A model generated the notes under the pieces. It was not told the origin of the DNA. It did no database searches and saw nothing but the letters and a program-made list of their open reading frames with translations. The position numbers and the translations under genes are program-made. From assembly GCA_016795155.1 (NCBI GenBank), contig JAEUIE010000028.1, positions 1 through 64,000 on the forward strand: a DNA stretch of 64,000 bases, in the 5' to 3' direction. Source of the DNA: Planctomycetia bacterium. GTDB lineage: Bacteria > Planctomycetota > Planctomycetia > Gemmatales > HRBIN36. Positions 35,550 to 44,542 of this stretch are shown piece by piece (the stretch's first letter is position 1; each line of letters opens with the position of its first letter).

Positions 35550-36242
35550 ATGCCTTCTGTTATTCAATCTGCCAAGCGACTGGCACGTTCCATTCTTGAT
35601 CGCGTGGATGTCTTGCTGCACAACAAGGATTACGCGTCGCGTTTTCAACAAACCTTTGAACAGAAGAAATGGGGAGCCTCGCTGGAAACGGTATCTGGTG
35701 AAGGCTCCACGATGGAGCGTACCGCTGGCATTCGTGATGGGTTGCCCAGGCTTATCCAACAGTTCCAGATCAAGTCGATGATCGATGCCCCGTGTGGCGA
35801 CTATTATTGGATGAAGCACGTCGATCTGCCTTTGGATAGTTATCTTGGCCTCGATCTGGTGCCTGCGATTATTGAAAAGAATCAGCAGGAGTTTGCCAAA
35901 CCGCCTCGCATCCAGTTTCAGGTAGGCGACCTGATTGCTGGGCCGATTCCGAAAGCGGACCTGATTATGATCCGCGATTGCTTCATTCATCTTTCGCTGG
36001 GCCACATCAAAAGTGTTTTGAAGAATGTGAAGGATGCGGGCATCACATGGTTGCTGGCATCGCAGTCGCCTGAGCAAACTTACAATCGTGATATTCCCAG
36101 CGGCCCGGGCTGCCGCGATATCAACCTGAAGCTGGCACCGTTTCTTTTGCCAGAGCCAAGATACATCATTCGGGAAACCAATCAGCCCGAACTGCCCGAA
36201 GCCCAGATGGCGCTATGGCACAGGGATGATTTGCCGTTCTGA
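35550..36242 (+). CDS. SAM-dependent methyltransferase, class I
   Basis: The product has 230 residues. A Rossmann-type SAM site begins MIDAPCGDYYWMK, with YLGLDLVPAIIEKN as the acidic second strand and RIQFQVGDL as the third. The dyad IMIRDCFIHLSLGHIKSVL follows. A long N-terminal helix and the ELPEAQMALWHRDDLPF tail are family features of unknown use. Substrate unknown; a glycan or small molecule is possible. ATG at 35550 is six bases after AGGG, preferred to a GTG at 35544. It is convergent with the large propeller gene, stops 20 bases apart. Confidence 0.8.
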   Translation: MPSVIQSAKRLARSILDRVDVLLHNKDYASRFQQTFEQKKWGASLETVSGEGSTMERTAGIRDGLPRLIQQFQIKSMIDAPCGDYYWMKHVDLPLDSYLGLDLVPAIIEKNQQEFAKPPRIQFQVGDLIAGPIPKADLIMIRDCFIHLSLGHIKSVLKNVKDAGITWLLASQSPEQTYNRDIPSGPGCRDINLKLAPFLLPEPRYIIRETNQPELPEAQMALWHRDDLPF

Positions 36243-36262
36243 ACGATTTGATTCTGCATGGT

Positions 36263-39200
36263 TTATTTCTTTTCAACCAGCTTAGGCACAAAGATCGTTG
36301 GGACGGAGAGCTTGAGAGCTTGCTCATTCAGACCGATTAAATCCGTCGATTTGAATTTCTCCCACGCGACGATGCACTGTTTCAGCTCAGTCTTGATACC
36401 GATATAGACTTCCAGTTCACCCTGCGTTGGACCGTCATCGCCGTCCAGCGCCGAGTTGTACAGGAACACCAGCCTGGAATAAAGTTTCGCTCCGCCACGC
36501 TGCGCCAGGATATCGTAAGCAATTTTTGCTTTGGGATTATGGAGCTTCTCTTCGAGCTGATCGAGCTGTTCGATCGCTTTCTTGCTCGCATCAACGAGTT
36601 TGCCCGCTTCCTTATGGTCTTTCAACAGTTCATTGCGCGATTGCAACTGTGAACGAACTGCACGCAGCGTTTCGACGGTATTCGTCAGCAGCTTGATATC
36701 TCCACGCATTTCCAGTGTGATCTTTTCCTGAAGGACTACATCACGATCGGATTGCTTGATTCGTGGATCAGGGAGTACCGTAATCGCGTTAGCGTATGTT
36801 TTCCCATCAACGATCAGGCGTGCAGTATATTTACCCGAGTTCACAGGTGGCCCTACTTCAGGGCTACCCATATCAGCAACCGCACCTTTGATGGCAGCCC
36901 CCCTCTCATGGCTCAGGTTCCAGACAAACCGATGCAGGCCCGGTTCATTCTCGAGCTCCGGTTTGGGAGTAGAACCTTCCTCAGGTTCTTGTTTCTTCTC
37001 TTTGTCGTCCTGATCTTTCTTGCCTTCAAAACTGATGATCCGGTTACCCGCAGCATCTTCAATCACCAGTTTGAGTTCTTTGGCTGGTTTCTTTTTGAGA
37101 TGATAATGCAGAACGGCTCCATACGGAGGGTTTTCGAACGATGCTGCTAAATGTGAAGTGATGGCGGAGCTTCCCATTTTCCAGCGGATGCAAGGCTCCG
37201 GCTTCAGGAACACTACCGGCTCTTCAGCTTTCTCTGCATTCAAGCTTCGGACCGGCGAAATATCATCGAGAATCCAGAGCGATCGGCCATTAGTTCCCAG
37301 CACCAGATCGTTACCCTTCACGATCAGATCGTGCACTGGCACTGGAGGCAGATTCAATTTCAGTGCTTGCCAGCTTTTGCCTGCATCGGTGCTGAAGTAT
37401 ACACCTCGCTCAAACCCCACAAACAACATGTTTGAATGTTTGGTGTCTTCTCGCACCACATGGAGGTAATCGCTGCCTGGCATGGACTGACTGAGTGATT
37501 CCCAGGTTTGCCCATAGTCTTTGGTCTTGAACAGGTAGGGCTTCGTATCGCCAAGCAGATGAGCATCCACAACAACGTAGGCAGTGCCTGCATGATATCG
37601 TGAAGCTTCGATCATTTTGATAGTTCCCCACTCGGGGAATTCAGGGAGTTGTGCTGTTACATTCTTCCATGTCTTGCCTTGATCTCTGGTGATGTGAAGT
37701 AACCCATCATCGGAGCCAGCCCAGATGACGCCAGCTTCCAGCGGTGATTCTGCTACTGCGGAAATGGTGCAATAGAACTCAGCAGTCGTATTATCGCCGG
37801 TGATAGGTCCGCCCGACCATTTCTGTTTGCTCTTATCGTTGCGAGTCAGGTCATCACTGATCTTATCCCATGTCTGGCCACCATTACGTGATCTGAACAG
37901 GACATTGGCCGCATGATACAAGGTGCCTGCTTCATGAAACGAACCAGCAATGGGAGCAGGCCAGCGGAAGCGGTATTTCATCGCTTCCCCGCCATGCCCT
38001 GATGGATTCTCTGGATAGATGGAAACATTCCTGGCTGTGCGAGTCAGCCGATCGTAGCGAGTGATGATGCCGGCATATTCACCGGCATAGACCACGTTCG
38101 GATTCTTCGCATCAAAAAGCACATAACCTGTTTCGCCACCACCAACGGGATACCAGTCGGCCAAGCGGATGCCCTGCACTGCCAGCGTATTCGATGGCCC
38201 GGCAGCAGAACCTAAATCCTGCATAGTGCCGCCTACATGGTAAGGCATCTGCTGATCCACCTGGATGCGATAAAACTGGCTGATCGGCAAAGTAGGTGTG
38301 AACCATGTTTTTCCGCCGTCCACTGTGATATCCACACCGCCATCGTTGGCATTGATCATCCGCCTGGGATTGGTGGGATCAATCCAGTGATCATGATGGT
38401 CGCCATGATGCGGCCCAGCTACGTTCTCGAATGTCTTACCTCCGTCAATGCTTTTCAGTTGTGTCACCTGCGGGCACCAAAGAACATTGGCATTGGTGGA
38501 ATCGATAGTGATCGTCGAATAATACCAGGCACGTTGTCGCAAGCGACGGTCGCCACTGGCCAGTTTCCAGGTGACACCACCATCATCCGACCTGAACAAA
38601 CCGCCCTTCTCTGCCTCAATCAAAGCGTACACACGCTGGCTGTCGCTGGCAGCAACCGCAATGCCAACCCTGCCATAGATGCCTTCAGGCAAGCCAGTCT
38701 CTTTACCGAGAGTATTCTTTGATTCCAGTTTCTGCCAGGTGTTGCCGGCATCGCGGGAGATATAGAGGCCGCTGCCTGGGCCGCCACTCGTCAGTTCCCA
38801 GGGCCGTCTACGTGTTTGCCACATGCCTGCAAAGAGAATGTTCGGATTGTTGGGGTCGAAGCAGACATCACTGGCTCCGGTTGCATCGTCATGGAACAAA
38901 ACTTTCTTCCAGGTTTTGCCTCCATCGGTAGTGCGATAGACTCCACGTTCGCTGCTGGGCACAAACGCATTCCCTAACACTGCTGCAAAACAGATGTCTG
39001 GATTGATTGGATGCACGATGATGGTGCCGATCTGGGCCTTCTGCTTCCACACGTGTTTCCAGGTGCGTCCTGCATCAACGGATTTGAAGATACCGTCGCC
39101 ACTGCAGACGTTACCTCGAATATTTGCTTCACCCGTACCTACATAGAGAATATTGGGGTTTGCTGGAGCAACAGCAACGGAGCCAATAGAAAAGGAACCC

Positions 39201-39466
39201 GTCTCATCCATGATGGATGACCAGCGCAGGCCGCCATCCATGGACTTCCACAATCCTCCCGAAGCGGTAGCTGCATAATAGGTGAGTGCATCACCCGGAA
39301 TGCCAGCCACTCGGCAGACACGTCCACCAGCTGCCGGGCCGATCTGACGATACTTCAGGTTCTTGAAGAGTTTCGGCTCAGTTTCTTTTGGTCTAAAAGG
39401 ATCGGCGTAAGTCACCGCCATAATACTGAAGAAAGCAACGATACTGAACAGGCGGAAGAAGGACAT
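36263..39466 (-). CDS. Very large exported BNR/sortilin-like beta-propeller protein
   Basis: The product has 1,067 residues from the ATG at 39466 (AGGAT eight bases upstream). A signal peptide (FSIVAFFSIMAVTYA) is followed by a ~700-residue array of BNR/VPS10-type repeats in which DGG-(K/L)TW turns recur about ten times (SMDGGLRWSS, TTDGGKTWKK, SVDAGRTWKH), the hallmark of sialidase-like and sortilin-like propellers. The C-terminal ~250 residues are a fibronectin-like domain and a helical segment (KAIEQLDQLEEKLHN) typical of planctomycete glycosyl-hydrolase-named BNR proteins. No catalytic sialidase Asp/Tyr set was identified. It probably binds a ligand at the cell surface. It is alone on its strand. 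Confidence 0.9.
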   Translation of the reverse strand: MSFFRLFSIVAFFSIMAVTYADPFRPKETEPKLFKNLKYRQIGPAAGGRVCRVAGIPGDALTYYAATASGGLWKSMDGGLRWSSIMDETGSFSIGSVAVAPANPNILYVGTGEANIRGNVCSGDGIFKSVDAGRTWKHVWKQKAQIGTIIVHPINPDICFAAVLGNAFVPSSERGVYRTTDGGKTWKKVLFHDDATGASDVCFDPNNPNILFAGMWQTRRRPWELTSGGPGSGLYISRDAGNTWQKLESKNTLGKETGLPEGIYGRVGIAVAASDSQRVYALIEAEKGGLFRSDDGGVTWKLASGDRRLRQRAWYYSTITIDSTNANVLWCPQVTQLKSIDGGKTFENVAGPHHGDHHDHWIDPTNPRRMINANDGGVDITVDGGKTWFTPTLPISQFYRIQVDQQMPYHVGGTMQDLGSAAGPSNTLAVQGIRLADWYPVGGGETGYVLFDAKNPNVVYAGEYAGIITRYDRLTRTARNVSIYPENPSGHGGEAMKYRFRWPAPIAGSFHEAGTLYHAANVLFRSRNGGQTWDKISDDLTRNDKSKQKWSGGPITGDNTTAEFYCTISAVAESPLEAGVIWAGSDDGLLHITRDQGKTWKNVTAQLPEFPEWGTIKMIEASRYHAGTAYVVVDAHLLGDTKPYLFKTKDYGQTWESLSQSMPGSDYLHVVREDTKHSNMLFVGFERGVYFSTDAGKSWQALKLNLPPVPVHDLIVKGNDLVLGTNGRSLWILDDISPVRSLNAEKAEEPVVFLKPEPCIRWKMGSSAITSHLAASFENPPYGAVLHYHLKKKPAKELKLVIEDAAGNRIISFEGKKDQDDKEKKQEPEEGSTPKPELENEPGLHRFVWNLSHERGAAIKGAVADMGSPEVGPPVNSGKYTARLIVDGKTYANAITVLPDPRIKQSDRDVVLQEKITLEMRGDIKLLTNTVETLRAVRSQLQSRNELLKDHKEAGKLVDASKKAIEQLDQLEEKLHNPKAKIAYDILAQRGGAKLYSRLVFLYNSALDGDDGPTQGELEVYIGIKTELKQCIVAWEKFKSTDLIGLNEQALKLSVPTIFVPKLVEKK

Positions 39467-39675
39467 GATGTTATCCTGTCGGAATTGCATGCGAAGTTCT
39501 TTTATAACGAATTTCCGTAATACTCCGCATCATGCAACCTGTTAGATTGCAGCAACTTCGCATCAACCAGGTCGTTACATTCGGCAAGACAACCCTGTCG
39601 GCTGTGTAATGAAGATTCGATATGCTAACTTCGTTGTCTCAAACACCAGGTTTCTGAAAAGAAGTTCATCAATCC

Positions 39676-40620
39676 ATGAATCTCCATTTGAATGCACGCG
39701 GTTTTCGTCTTGCTGAACTGCTGGAAGCCAGGGCAGAAGATTTCCGGGTTGCAGTCAGCCGAACGGCGCAAGGCTCGCGTATTATTGATGCAGGTGTAGC
39801 AGTCCCTGGCGGCTTGCACGCTGGCTTGATGCTTTCCCATATCTGCCTGGCTGATCTGGGACTGGTCAGCATACAATCTGCAACGCTGGCGGGTTACCCC
39901 CTCGTACAAGTCACCACCGATCAACCGGTAGCTGCCTGCCTGGCGAGTCAATATGCGGGGTGGATGATCAAGGTTGGCAATTTCTTTGCTATGGGTTCCG
40001 GCCCCATGCGTGCTGCTTATGGCCGCGAAGAATTGTACAAACATATTGGCTGCACTGAACTTGTTCATGCTGCCATTGGTTGCCTGGAAACCAAGCAACT
40101 GCCCAACGATGATGTGGCTCTCGACATTGCCAGCAAGTGCAATGTCAGCCCGGAGCATGTGACGTTGCTGGTTGCTCCGACGACTTCGATGGCGGGAACC
40201 TTGCAGGTGGTGGCACGAAGCGTAGAGACGTGTTTACACAAACTGCACGAACTCAAGTTCGATGTGCTTCAAGTGAAAAGCGGGCACGGAACTGCTCCGC
40301 TGCCGCCGGTAGCCAAACGCACCAATGCCGCCATTGGCCGCACTAACGATGCCATCCTCTATGGCGGCATGGTGACGCTATGGGTTGATTGCCCTGATGA
40401 CTTCATTGCTGAAGTCGGACCGAAGGTGCCTGCTTCTGCTTCACCTGATTACGGCGTTCCATTCGCAGAACTTTTTGAAAAAGTGGGAGGCGACTTTTAC
40501 AAGATCGATCCCCTGCTCTTCAGCCCGGCCAGGGTAACCTTCAACAATCTGCAAAGCGGGAGAATGTTTACTTTTGGCCAAGTGAATGAAAGACTTCTGA
40601 ACCAATCATTTTCGGGTTAG
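39676..40620 (+). CDS. mch: Methenyltetrahydromethanopterin cyclohydrolase
   Basis: The product has 314 residues and interconverts methenyl- and 5-formyl-tetrahydromethanopterin in the archaeal-type C1 pathway used by methylotrophs and planctomycetes for formaldehyde oxidation or detoxification. Characteristic blocks are NARGFRLAELLEARAEDFRV, GLHAGLMLSHICLADLG, GNFFAMGSGPMRAAYG, TSMAGTLQVVARSVETCLHKL and GRTNDAILYGG, all along a Mch-length protein. No ribosome-binding site is clear at the ATG 39676. The dapA-like gene starts three bases after its stop codon, so the two are surely co-transcribed. No other methanopterin gene (fae, mtdB, ftr, fhcABCD) is in the window. Confidence 0.93.
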   Translation: MNLHLNARGFRLAELLEARAEDFRVAVSRTAQGSRIIDAGVAVPGGLHAGLMLSHICLADLGLVSIQSATLAGYPLVQVTTDQPVAACLASQYAGWMIKVGNFFAMGSGPMRAAYGREELYKHIGCTELVHAAIGCLETKQLPNDDVALDIASKCNVSPEHVTLLVAPTTSMAGTLQVVARSVETCLHKLHELKFDVLQVKSGHGTAPLPPVAKRTNAAIGRTNDAILYGGMVTLWVDCPDDFIAEVGPKVPASASPDYGVPFAELFEKVGGDFYKIDPLLFSPARVTFNNLQSGRMFTFGQVNERLLNQSFSG

Positions 40621-40623
40621 TTG

Positions 40624-41565
40624 ATGACGATCGATCCCCTCGCCATGCTCCGCCCCCGCCGCAAGATAATGGGTATCTCAGCGATCCTGCTGCCATTCCT
40701 GGAGAATGGGGAGATCGACTGGCGGAGTTTTGTTCAGCATGTCATCCGCACCAGAGATGCCGGGTTGATGCCTGCCGTCAACATGGATACTGGTTTTGGG
40801 CCGTTCTTGAGTGATGCAGATAAGGCGAAAGCAATTGAATACACACGCTGCGAAATGGCCGGTAAACCTTTTGCTGCCGGCGTGTTTGTCAGCGATCAGC
40901 CGGGTAGCCCGTTTCAGCAAGATGCCTACGCCCGGCAAATGGAACACATTGCCCAGCAAGGCGGCATCCCGGTGGTCTGTCAATCGTTTGGGTTGACATC
41001 ATTGCCTGATGACCAACTGGTCAGAGCATATCACGATCTTGGCAGCCATGTTTCTCGATTCATTGCATTTGAACTGGGGCAGATGTTTGCACCGTTTGGC
41101 AAAATCTACTCGCTGGAAGTTTATGCTGAACTGCTCAAAGTCAAGTCGTGTATGGGAGCCAAGCATTCGTCGCTATCGCGTGAACTGGAATGGCAACGGC
41201 TCAAACTGCGTGATCAGCAGCGCCCTGACTTTCACGTCTTTACCGGAAACGACTTGGCTATCGACATGGTGATGTATGGCAGCGATTACCTGCTGGGTCT
41301 ATCCACTTTTGCTCCCCAGTTGTTCGCCCAACGGGATCAATACTGGGAAACGGGCGATGTGCGGTTTTATGAATTGAACGATAAGCTCCAGTACCTTGGT
41401 GCATTTGCCTTTCGTGAGCCTGTGCCTGCGTACAAGCACTCCGCAGCACAGTTCTTGAAACTGCTGGGCAGTATTGAGTCGTCGAAAACCCATCCGAATA
41501 GCCCCATGCGGCCGGAGAGTGATGTGGAGGTGCTTAAAGAAATCGCAACACAATTGAGCCAGTAA
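40624..41565 (+). CDS. Dihydrodipicolinate-synthase-family protein, mch neighbour
   Basis: The product has 313 residues and a (beta/alpha)8 aldolase-type barrel: MGISAILLPFLENGEIDW start, followed by AGLMPAVNMDTGFGPFLSD, with a Lys180 (GAKHSS) at the position of the Schiff-base lysine. The canonical YNxPxR Tyr-region of DapA is replaced by FELGQMFAPFGK, so it is unlikely to be a normal dihydrodipicolinate synthase. Its substrate is unknown. Its ATG lies three bases after the mch stop (a TTG at 40621 even abuts it), so the product may serve the same C1 route or methanopterin metabolism. Convergent with an unknown gene. Confidence 0.82.
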   Translation: MTIDPLAMLRPRRKIMGISAILLPFLENGEIDWRSFVQHVIRTRDAGLMPAVNMDTGFGPFLSDADKAKAIEYTRCEMAGKPFAAGVFVSDQPGSPFQQDAYARQMEHIAQQGGIPVVCQSFGLTSLPDDQLVRAYHDLGSHVSRFIAFELGQMFAPFGKIYSLEVYAELLKVKSCMGAKHSSLSRELEWQRLKLRDQQRPDFHVFTGNDLAIDMVMYGSDYLLGLSTFAPQLFAQRDQYWETGDVRFYELNDKLQYLGAFAFREPVPAYKHSAAQFLKLLGSIESSKTHPNSPMRPESDVEVLKEIATQLSQ

Positions 41566-41600
41566 CAGCATCCATAAAGTTTCTATTGTGGAAGAAGGAT

Positions 41601-42428
41601 TTACATCCGCACCGCATTAATGGTGTAATGTTTTCCCTCCATCTTGGTACTGCCCGTTTGATTGGATGGGTTAATCGGCAACTTCCATGATTCCGGTGTG
41701 CCGGAATTCCAGGCAAACTGAATCTCACCCGCTCCCACTTTCCATTTACCTTTTCCTGATTTGTTGTTGTACGGATCGCGCCAGGTAACGTTACCGTTGG
41801 CATCGAATTGGTAAATCCAGGTCCATTTATCGCATTGCACGCGCCATTCACCGACCGGATTGACATCCGGGCTGTATGTTTTGACGATGCCAGCCAGGTT
41901 GATGGAGTCGAGCGTATTATTGTTCCACTTCTCATTGATCTGATCGAGTTTGGCAGTCAGTGCAGCTTTGAATTCCGTGGTCTTATTCTGAGGGGAATTC
42001 TGGTAGATTTCGTTTTCCGATTTACCTTTGCCTTTCAGGCTGTTTGTCATCCAGTCGATGTGGATGTGGGTAAAGTGTTTCTGATCCTGTGCATAATGTG
42101 TGTAATATTCAGGCTCCCAGAAAAACCTGTCCTGAAAGATGATCTCCGTCCATTTCATCGAATCCTTCAAATCAATGAAAGCCCGTACGAGGTTCTCGCC
42201 GAGTTTCTTCTCTTTTTGCCAGTCAACACTTTTGTCGGGCGTCAGACCCTGTTTGCAGAACAGGATGATATCCAGGCAGATGCCCATCTGATGGCGGGGA
42301 TTGCCATCCGTCTGTAAGCGTGGATAGTTTTTGCCATTCCATTCCTTGTAGGATCCATTCAAAAATGGAATGGAAGTTCGCAAGGCACTGTCTAAGGTTT
42401 TTACAGCGGGACACCCATCACGGCCCAT
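41601..42428 (-). CDS. Protein of unknown function
   Basis: The product has 275 residues, with no signal peptide or membrane helix. The N-terminal half has a helix-rich region with a HMGICLDIILF block and HFTHIHIDW near residue 120, a His-rich segment reminiscent of metal-peptidase (M15-type) motifs but without the other ligands being certain. The C-terminal half is a beta-rich domain (GEWRVQCDKWTWIYQFDANGNVTW; GKGKWKVGAGEIQFAWNSG), similar to lipocalin-type add-on domains. No family was recognised. It ends 35 bases from the convergent dapA-like gene. Confidence 0.6.
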   Translation of the reverse strand: MGRDGCPAVKTLDSALRTSIPFLNGSYKEWNGKNYPRLQTDGNPRHQMGICLDIILFCKQGLTPDKSVDWQKEKKLGENLVRAFIDLKDSMKWTEIIFQDRFFWEPEYYTHYAQDQKHFTHIHIDWMTNSLKGKGKSENEIYQNSPQNKTTEFKAALTAKLDQINEKWNNNTLDSINLAGIVKTYSPDVNPVGEWRVQCDKWTWIYQFDANGNVTWRDPYNNKSGKGKWKVGAGEIQFAWNSGTPESWKLPINPSNQTGSTKMEGKHYTINAVRM

Positions 42429-42616
42429 GATGCAATCCTCCCTGGCTGGCCTTAAGTCTAAGTATTTGGAGTCTGGTTCGCAAGAAAATAGAAACGCATC
42501 TTTATCTGATCAACGAACAGGCATTTTTACAGATTCCTGAACTGTACACCTATCCAGTGCTTTACGTACTGTTTAGGCTAGAGACAGATTGCACATTATT
42601 ATTAAAGGAGGAAGCT

Positions 42617-43015
42617 GTGGATCCCGTCGTACATTTTGAAATCCCCGTCAAGAACCTTGATAAGGCACGGGCCTTTTATGGCAGCATCTTTGGCTGGCAA
42701 CTGGCCGACTGGCCCATGCCGGATGGCAGCGTTATGGTGGGTTGTGTTACCACTCCCGTCGATGAAACTACACGCGTTCCACTTAAGCCGGGCGGCATCA
42801 ACGGCGGCATATTGCTTGAGAACCAGCATCTCAAGGCCCCTGCTTTTGCCATTCATGTTGCTTCCATTGATGAACGGGTAAAGCAAGTGGAAGCAGCAGG
42901 TGGCAAAGTGATCATGCCCAAGATGGATATGATGGGAATGGGTTTCTACTGTTATGTCACTGATCCGGATGGAACAGTGATTGGTTTGTGGCAGGATGCG
43001 GCGAAAAAGGGGTGA
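42617..43015 (+). CDS. VOC/glyoxalase-superfamily protein
   Basis: The product has 132 residues and a complete VOC module: VVHFEIPVKNLDKARAFYGSIFGW, PMPDGSVMVGCVTT, AFAIHVASIDERVKQVEAAGGKVI, MGFYCYVTDPDGTVIGLWQ. The metal ligands His (VHFEI) and Glu are not all preserved, so it may be a binding protein rather than a lyase. The start is GTG at 42617, given by AAAGGAGG six bases upstream. A hairpin with TTTT at 43090-43140 separates it from the transporter. Confidence 0.88.
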   Translation: MDPVVHFEIPVKNLDKARAFYGSIFGWQLADWPMPDGSVMVGCVTTPVDETTRVPLKPGGINGGILLENQHLKAPAFAIHVASIDERVKQVEAAGGKVIMPKMDMMGMGFYCYVTDPDGTVIGLWQDAAKKG

Positions 43016-43089
43016 GGGGGCAGGGTTGAGGGGTGAGATTCAAAGCACTCATTCATTGTGATCATAAGAATGCGCTTGCCACACTGGAC

Positions 43090-43140
43090 AAGCCCGGCTA
43101 AGGTGGGGCACTTCGTTTGTTGTCTGGAAGCCGGGCTTTT
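43090..43140 (+). terminator. Terminator-like hairpin abutting the transporter start codon
   Basis: Arms AAGCCCGGCT (43090-43099) and AGCCGGGCTT (43129-43138) form a perfect 10-bp stem with a 29-base loop. They are followed by TT and immediately by the ATG at 43141. It looks like an intrinsic terminator for the VOC gene or a transcription/translation switch in the leader of the transporter, whose only SD-like sequence (TGGAAG) overlaps the stem. Confidence 0.6.
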
Positions 43141-44436
43141 ATGTTTCAATACTTCCGTACCTGGTCGCTGACTCGCTGGATTCTGCTGGCCATGATTGTC
43201 GGCACGCTCATTGGATGGCTGTTCCCCAAGCCAACTGACCCCACTGCATTTGATCCCACCACGATCTACAGCATGCTGTCGACGATCTTCATTCGCATGA
43301 TCCAGTCGCTGATTGCCCCCCTGCTCTTTGCTACCTTGGTGATCGGCATTGCCGGGCATGGCGACGACATTAAACGAGTGGGCAGGTTGGCACTCAAGTC
43401 GTTCATATACTTCGAAATCGTCACCACGCTGGCGCTCTTTATCGGCCTAGCTGCTGTCAACCTAACGCAGCCTGGCGTTGGCATCAAACCACCCGAAAGT
43501 GCCGAGAAAGCAAAGGAATTTGCCAAGAAGCAGAATTCCGCTTCCTCCATGATGGAACACATTATTCCCAAGAGCATTGTCCAGGCAGCTGCCGAGAATG
43601 AAGTGTTGCAGATTGTGTTTTGGGCAATTCTGTTTGCCATCGCTTTGACGCAGATCAAGAAACACCACCGCGACAATCTGCTGGGAGGGCTGGATGCCCT
43701 GGCTGAGGCGATGTTCAAATTCGTCGGGCTGGTGATGAAATACGCGCCGATTGGTGTGGGTGCTGCCATCGCGGGCACAGTGGCTCAGGGTGGACTGGAA
43801 GTGCTCAAAAACCTTGCCATGCTGATTCTCACACTTTACGCAGCGTTAATCGTCTTCATCGTGGTGGTGTTGCTGCCTGTCTGCTGGCTGGCACGGGTGC
43901 CCCTCAAGAGTTTCGGCAAAGCTATCGCGGAACCGGCGCTGATTGCGTTTTCCACAACCTCTTCCGAAGCAGCTTTGCCCAAGGCCATGCAGGCGATGGA
44001 AGCTCTGGGCGTACCCAAACGCATCGTTTCCTTTGTCATGCCCACCGGCTATTCATTCAACCTGGATGGAACGACTCTCTACCTGGCGGTGGCATCGATT
44101 TTCTGTCTGCAGGCATCGGGGGTGGAAACCACCTGGGGGCAGCAGATCATCCTGATGCTGGCCCTGATGCTGACGAGCAAAGGGGTAGCTGCTGTGCCGC
44201 GTGCCTCTTTGGTGATTTTGTCAGGCACATTGATTTCTTTCAATTACCCAGTGGAAGCTGTTGCAGTCATTCTCGGCGTGGATGCATTGATGGACATGGC
44301 CCGCACGACGGTAAACCTGGTGGGTAATTGCCTGGCTACGGTGGTGATGGCCCGCTGGGAGGGAGAGTTCAACGATCATGCGACGGACCCAAACGATACC
44401 ATTACCACGATGGATGCTGTTACTCAGGAAGCGTGA
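43141..44436 (+). CDS. Dicarboxylate/amino-acid:cation symporter (DAACS family, GltP/DctA-like)
   Basis: The product has 431 residues and about eight transmembrane helices plus two re-entrant hairpins. It imports dicarboxylates or glutamate/aspartate with Na+ or H+. Family motifs: PLLFATLVIGIAGHGD near helix 2, the FSTTSSEAALP serine-rich re-entrant loop, and VMPTGYSFNLDGTTLYLAVA, plus DALMDMARTTVNLVGNCLAT with the substrate-binding Asp and Asn near the end. The ATG at 43141 lies immediately downstream of the hairpin. A TTG at 43117 is the alternative. No regulator is adjacent. Confidence 0.93.
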   Translation: MFQYFRTWSLTRWILLAMIVGTLIGWLFPKPTDPTAFDPTTIYSMLSTIFIRMIQSLIAPLLFATLVIGIAGHGDDIKRVGRLALKSFIYFEIVTTLALFIGLAAVNLTQPGVGIKPPESAEKAKEFAKKQNSASSMMEHIIPKSIVQAAAENEVLQIVFWAILFAIALTQIKKHHRDNLLGGLDALAEAMFKFVGLVMKYAPIGVGAAIAGTVAQGGLEVLKNLAMLILTLYAALIVFIVVVLLPVCWLARVPLKSFGKAIAEPALIAFSTTSSEAALPKAMQAMEALGVPKRIVSFVMPTGYSFNLDGTTLYLAVASIFCLQASGVETTWGQQIILMLALMLTSKGVAAVPRASLVILSGTLISFNYPVEAVAVILGVDALMDMARTTVNLVGNCLATVVMARWEGEFNDHATDPNDTITTMDAVTQEA

Positions 44437-44472
44437 GCAAAAAAACCTTAATGTAACGATGAGGTGAATGGG

Positions 44473-44502
44473 CACGGTTAGCGTGAGTACACGCGAACCG
44501 TG
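44473..44502. repeat. Imperfect long hairpin of the interspersed repeat (copy B stem)
   Basis: CACGGTT-A-GCGTG (44473-44485) pairs with CACGC-G-AACCGTG (44490-44502) around AGTA, so 12 pairs plus one A/G mismatch. With the adjacent 44489-44522 stretch it shares 30 of 34 bases with copy A at 141-174. It lies 36 bases beyond the transporter stop and before the convergent SGNH gene, and may act as a terminator. Confidence 0.65.
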
Positions 44503-44542
44503 GCACCCAACCCGCGTGACTTATTGTGTATTAAATGAGTCG

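Noticed and set aside
43005-43038. Possible second copy of the CCCCTCTCCC hairpin repeat
   Set aside because: The purine-rich stretch shares only composition with 59041-59081, has no matching inverted arm and cannot be called the same element.
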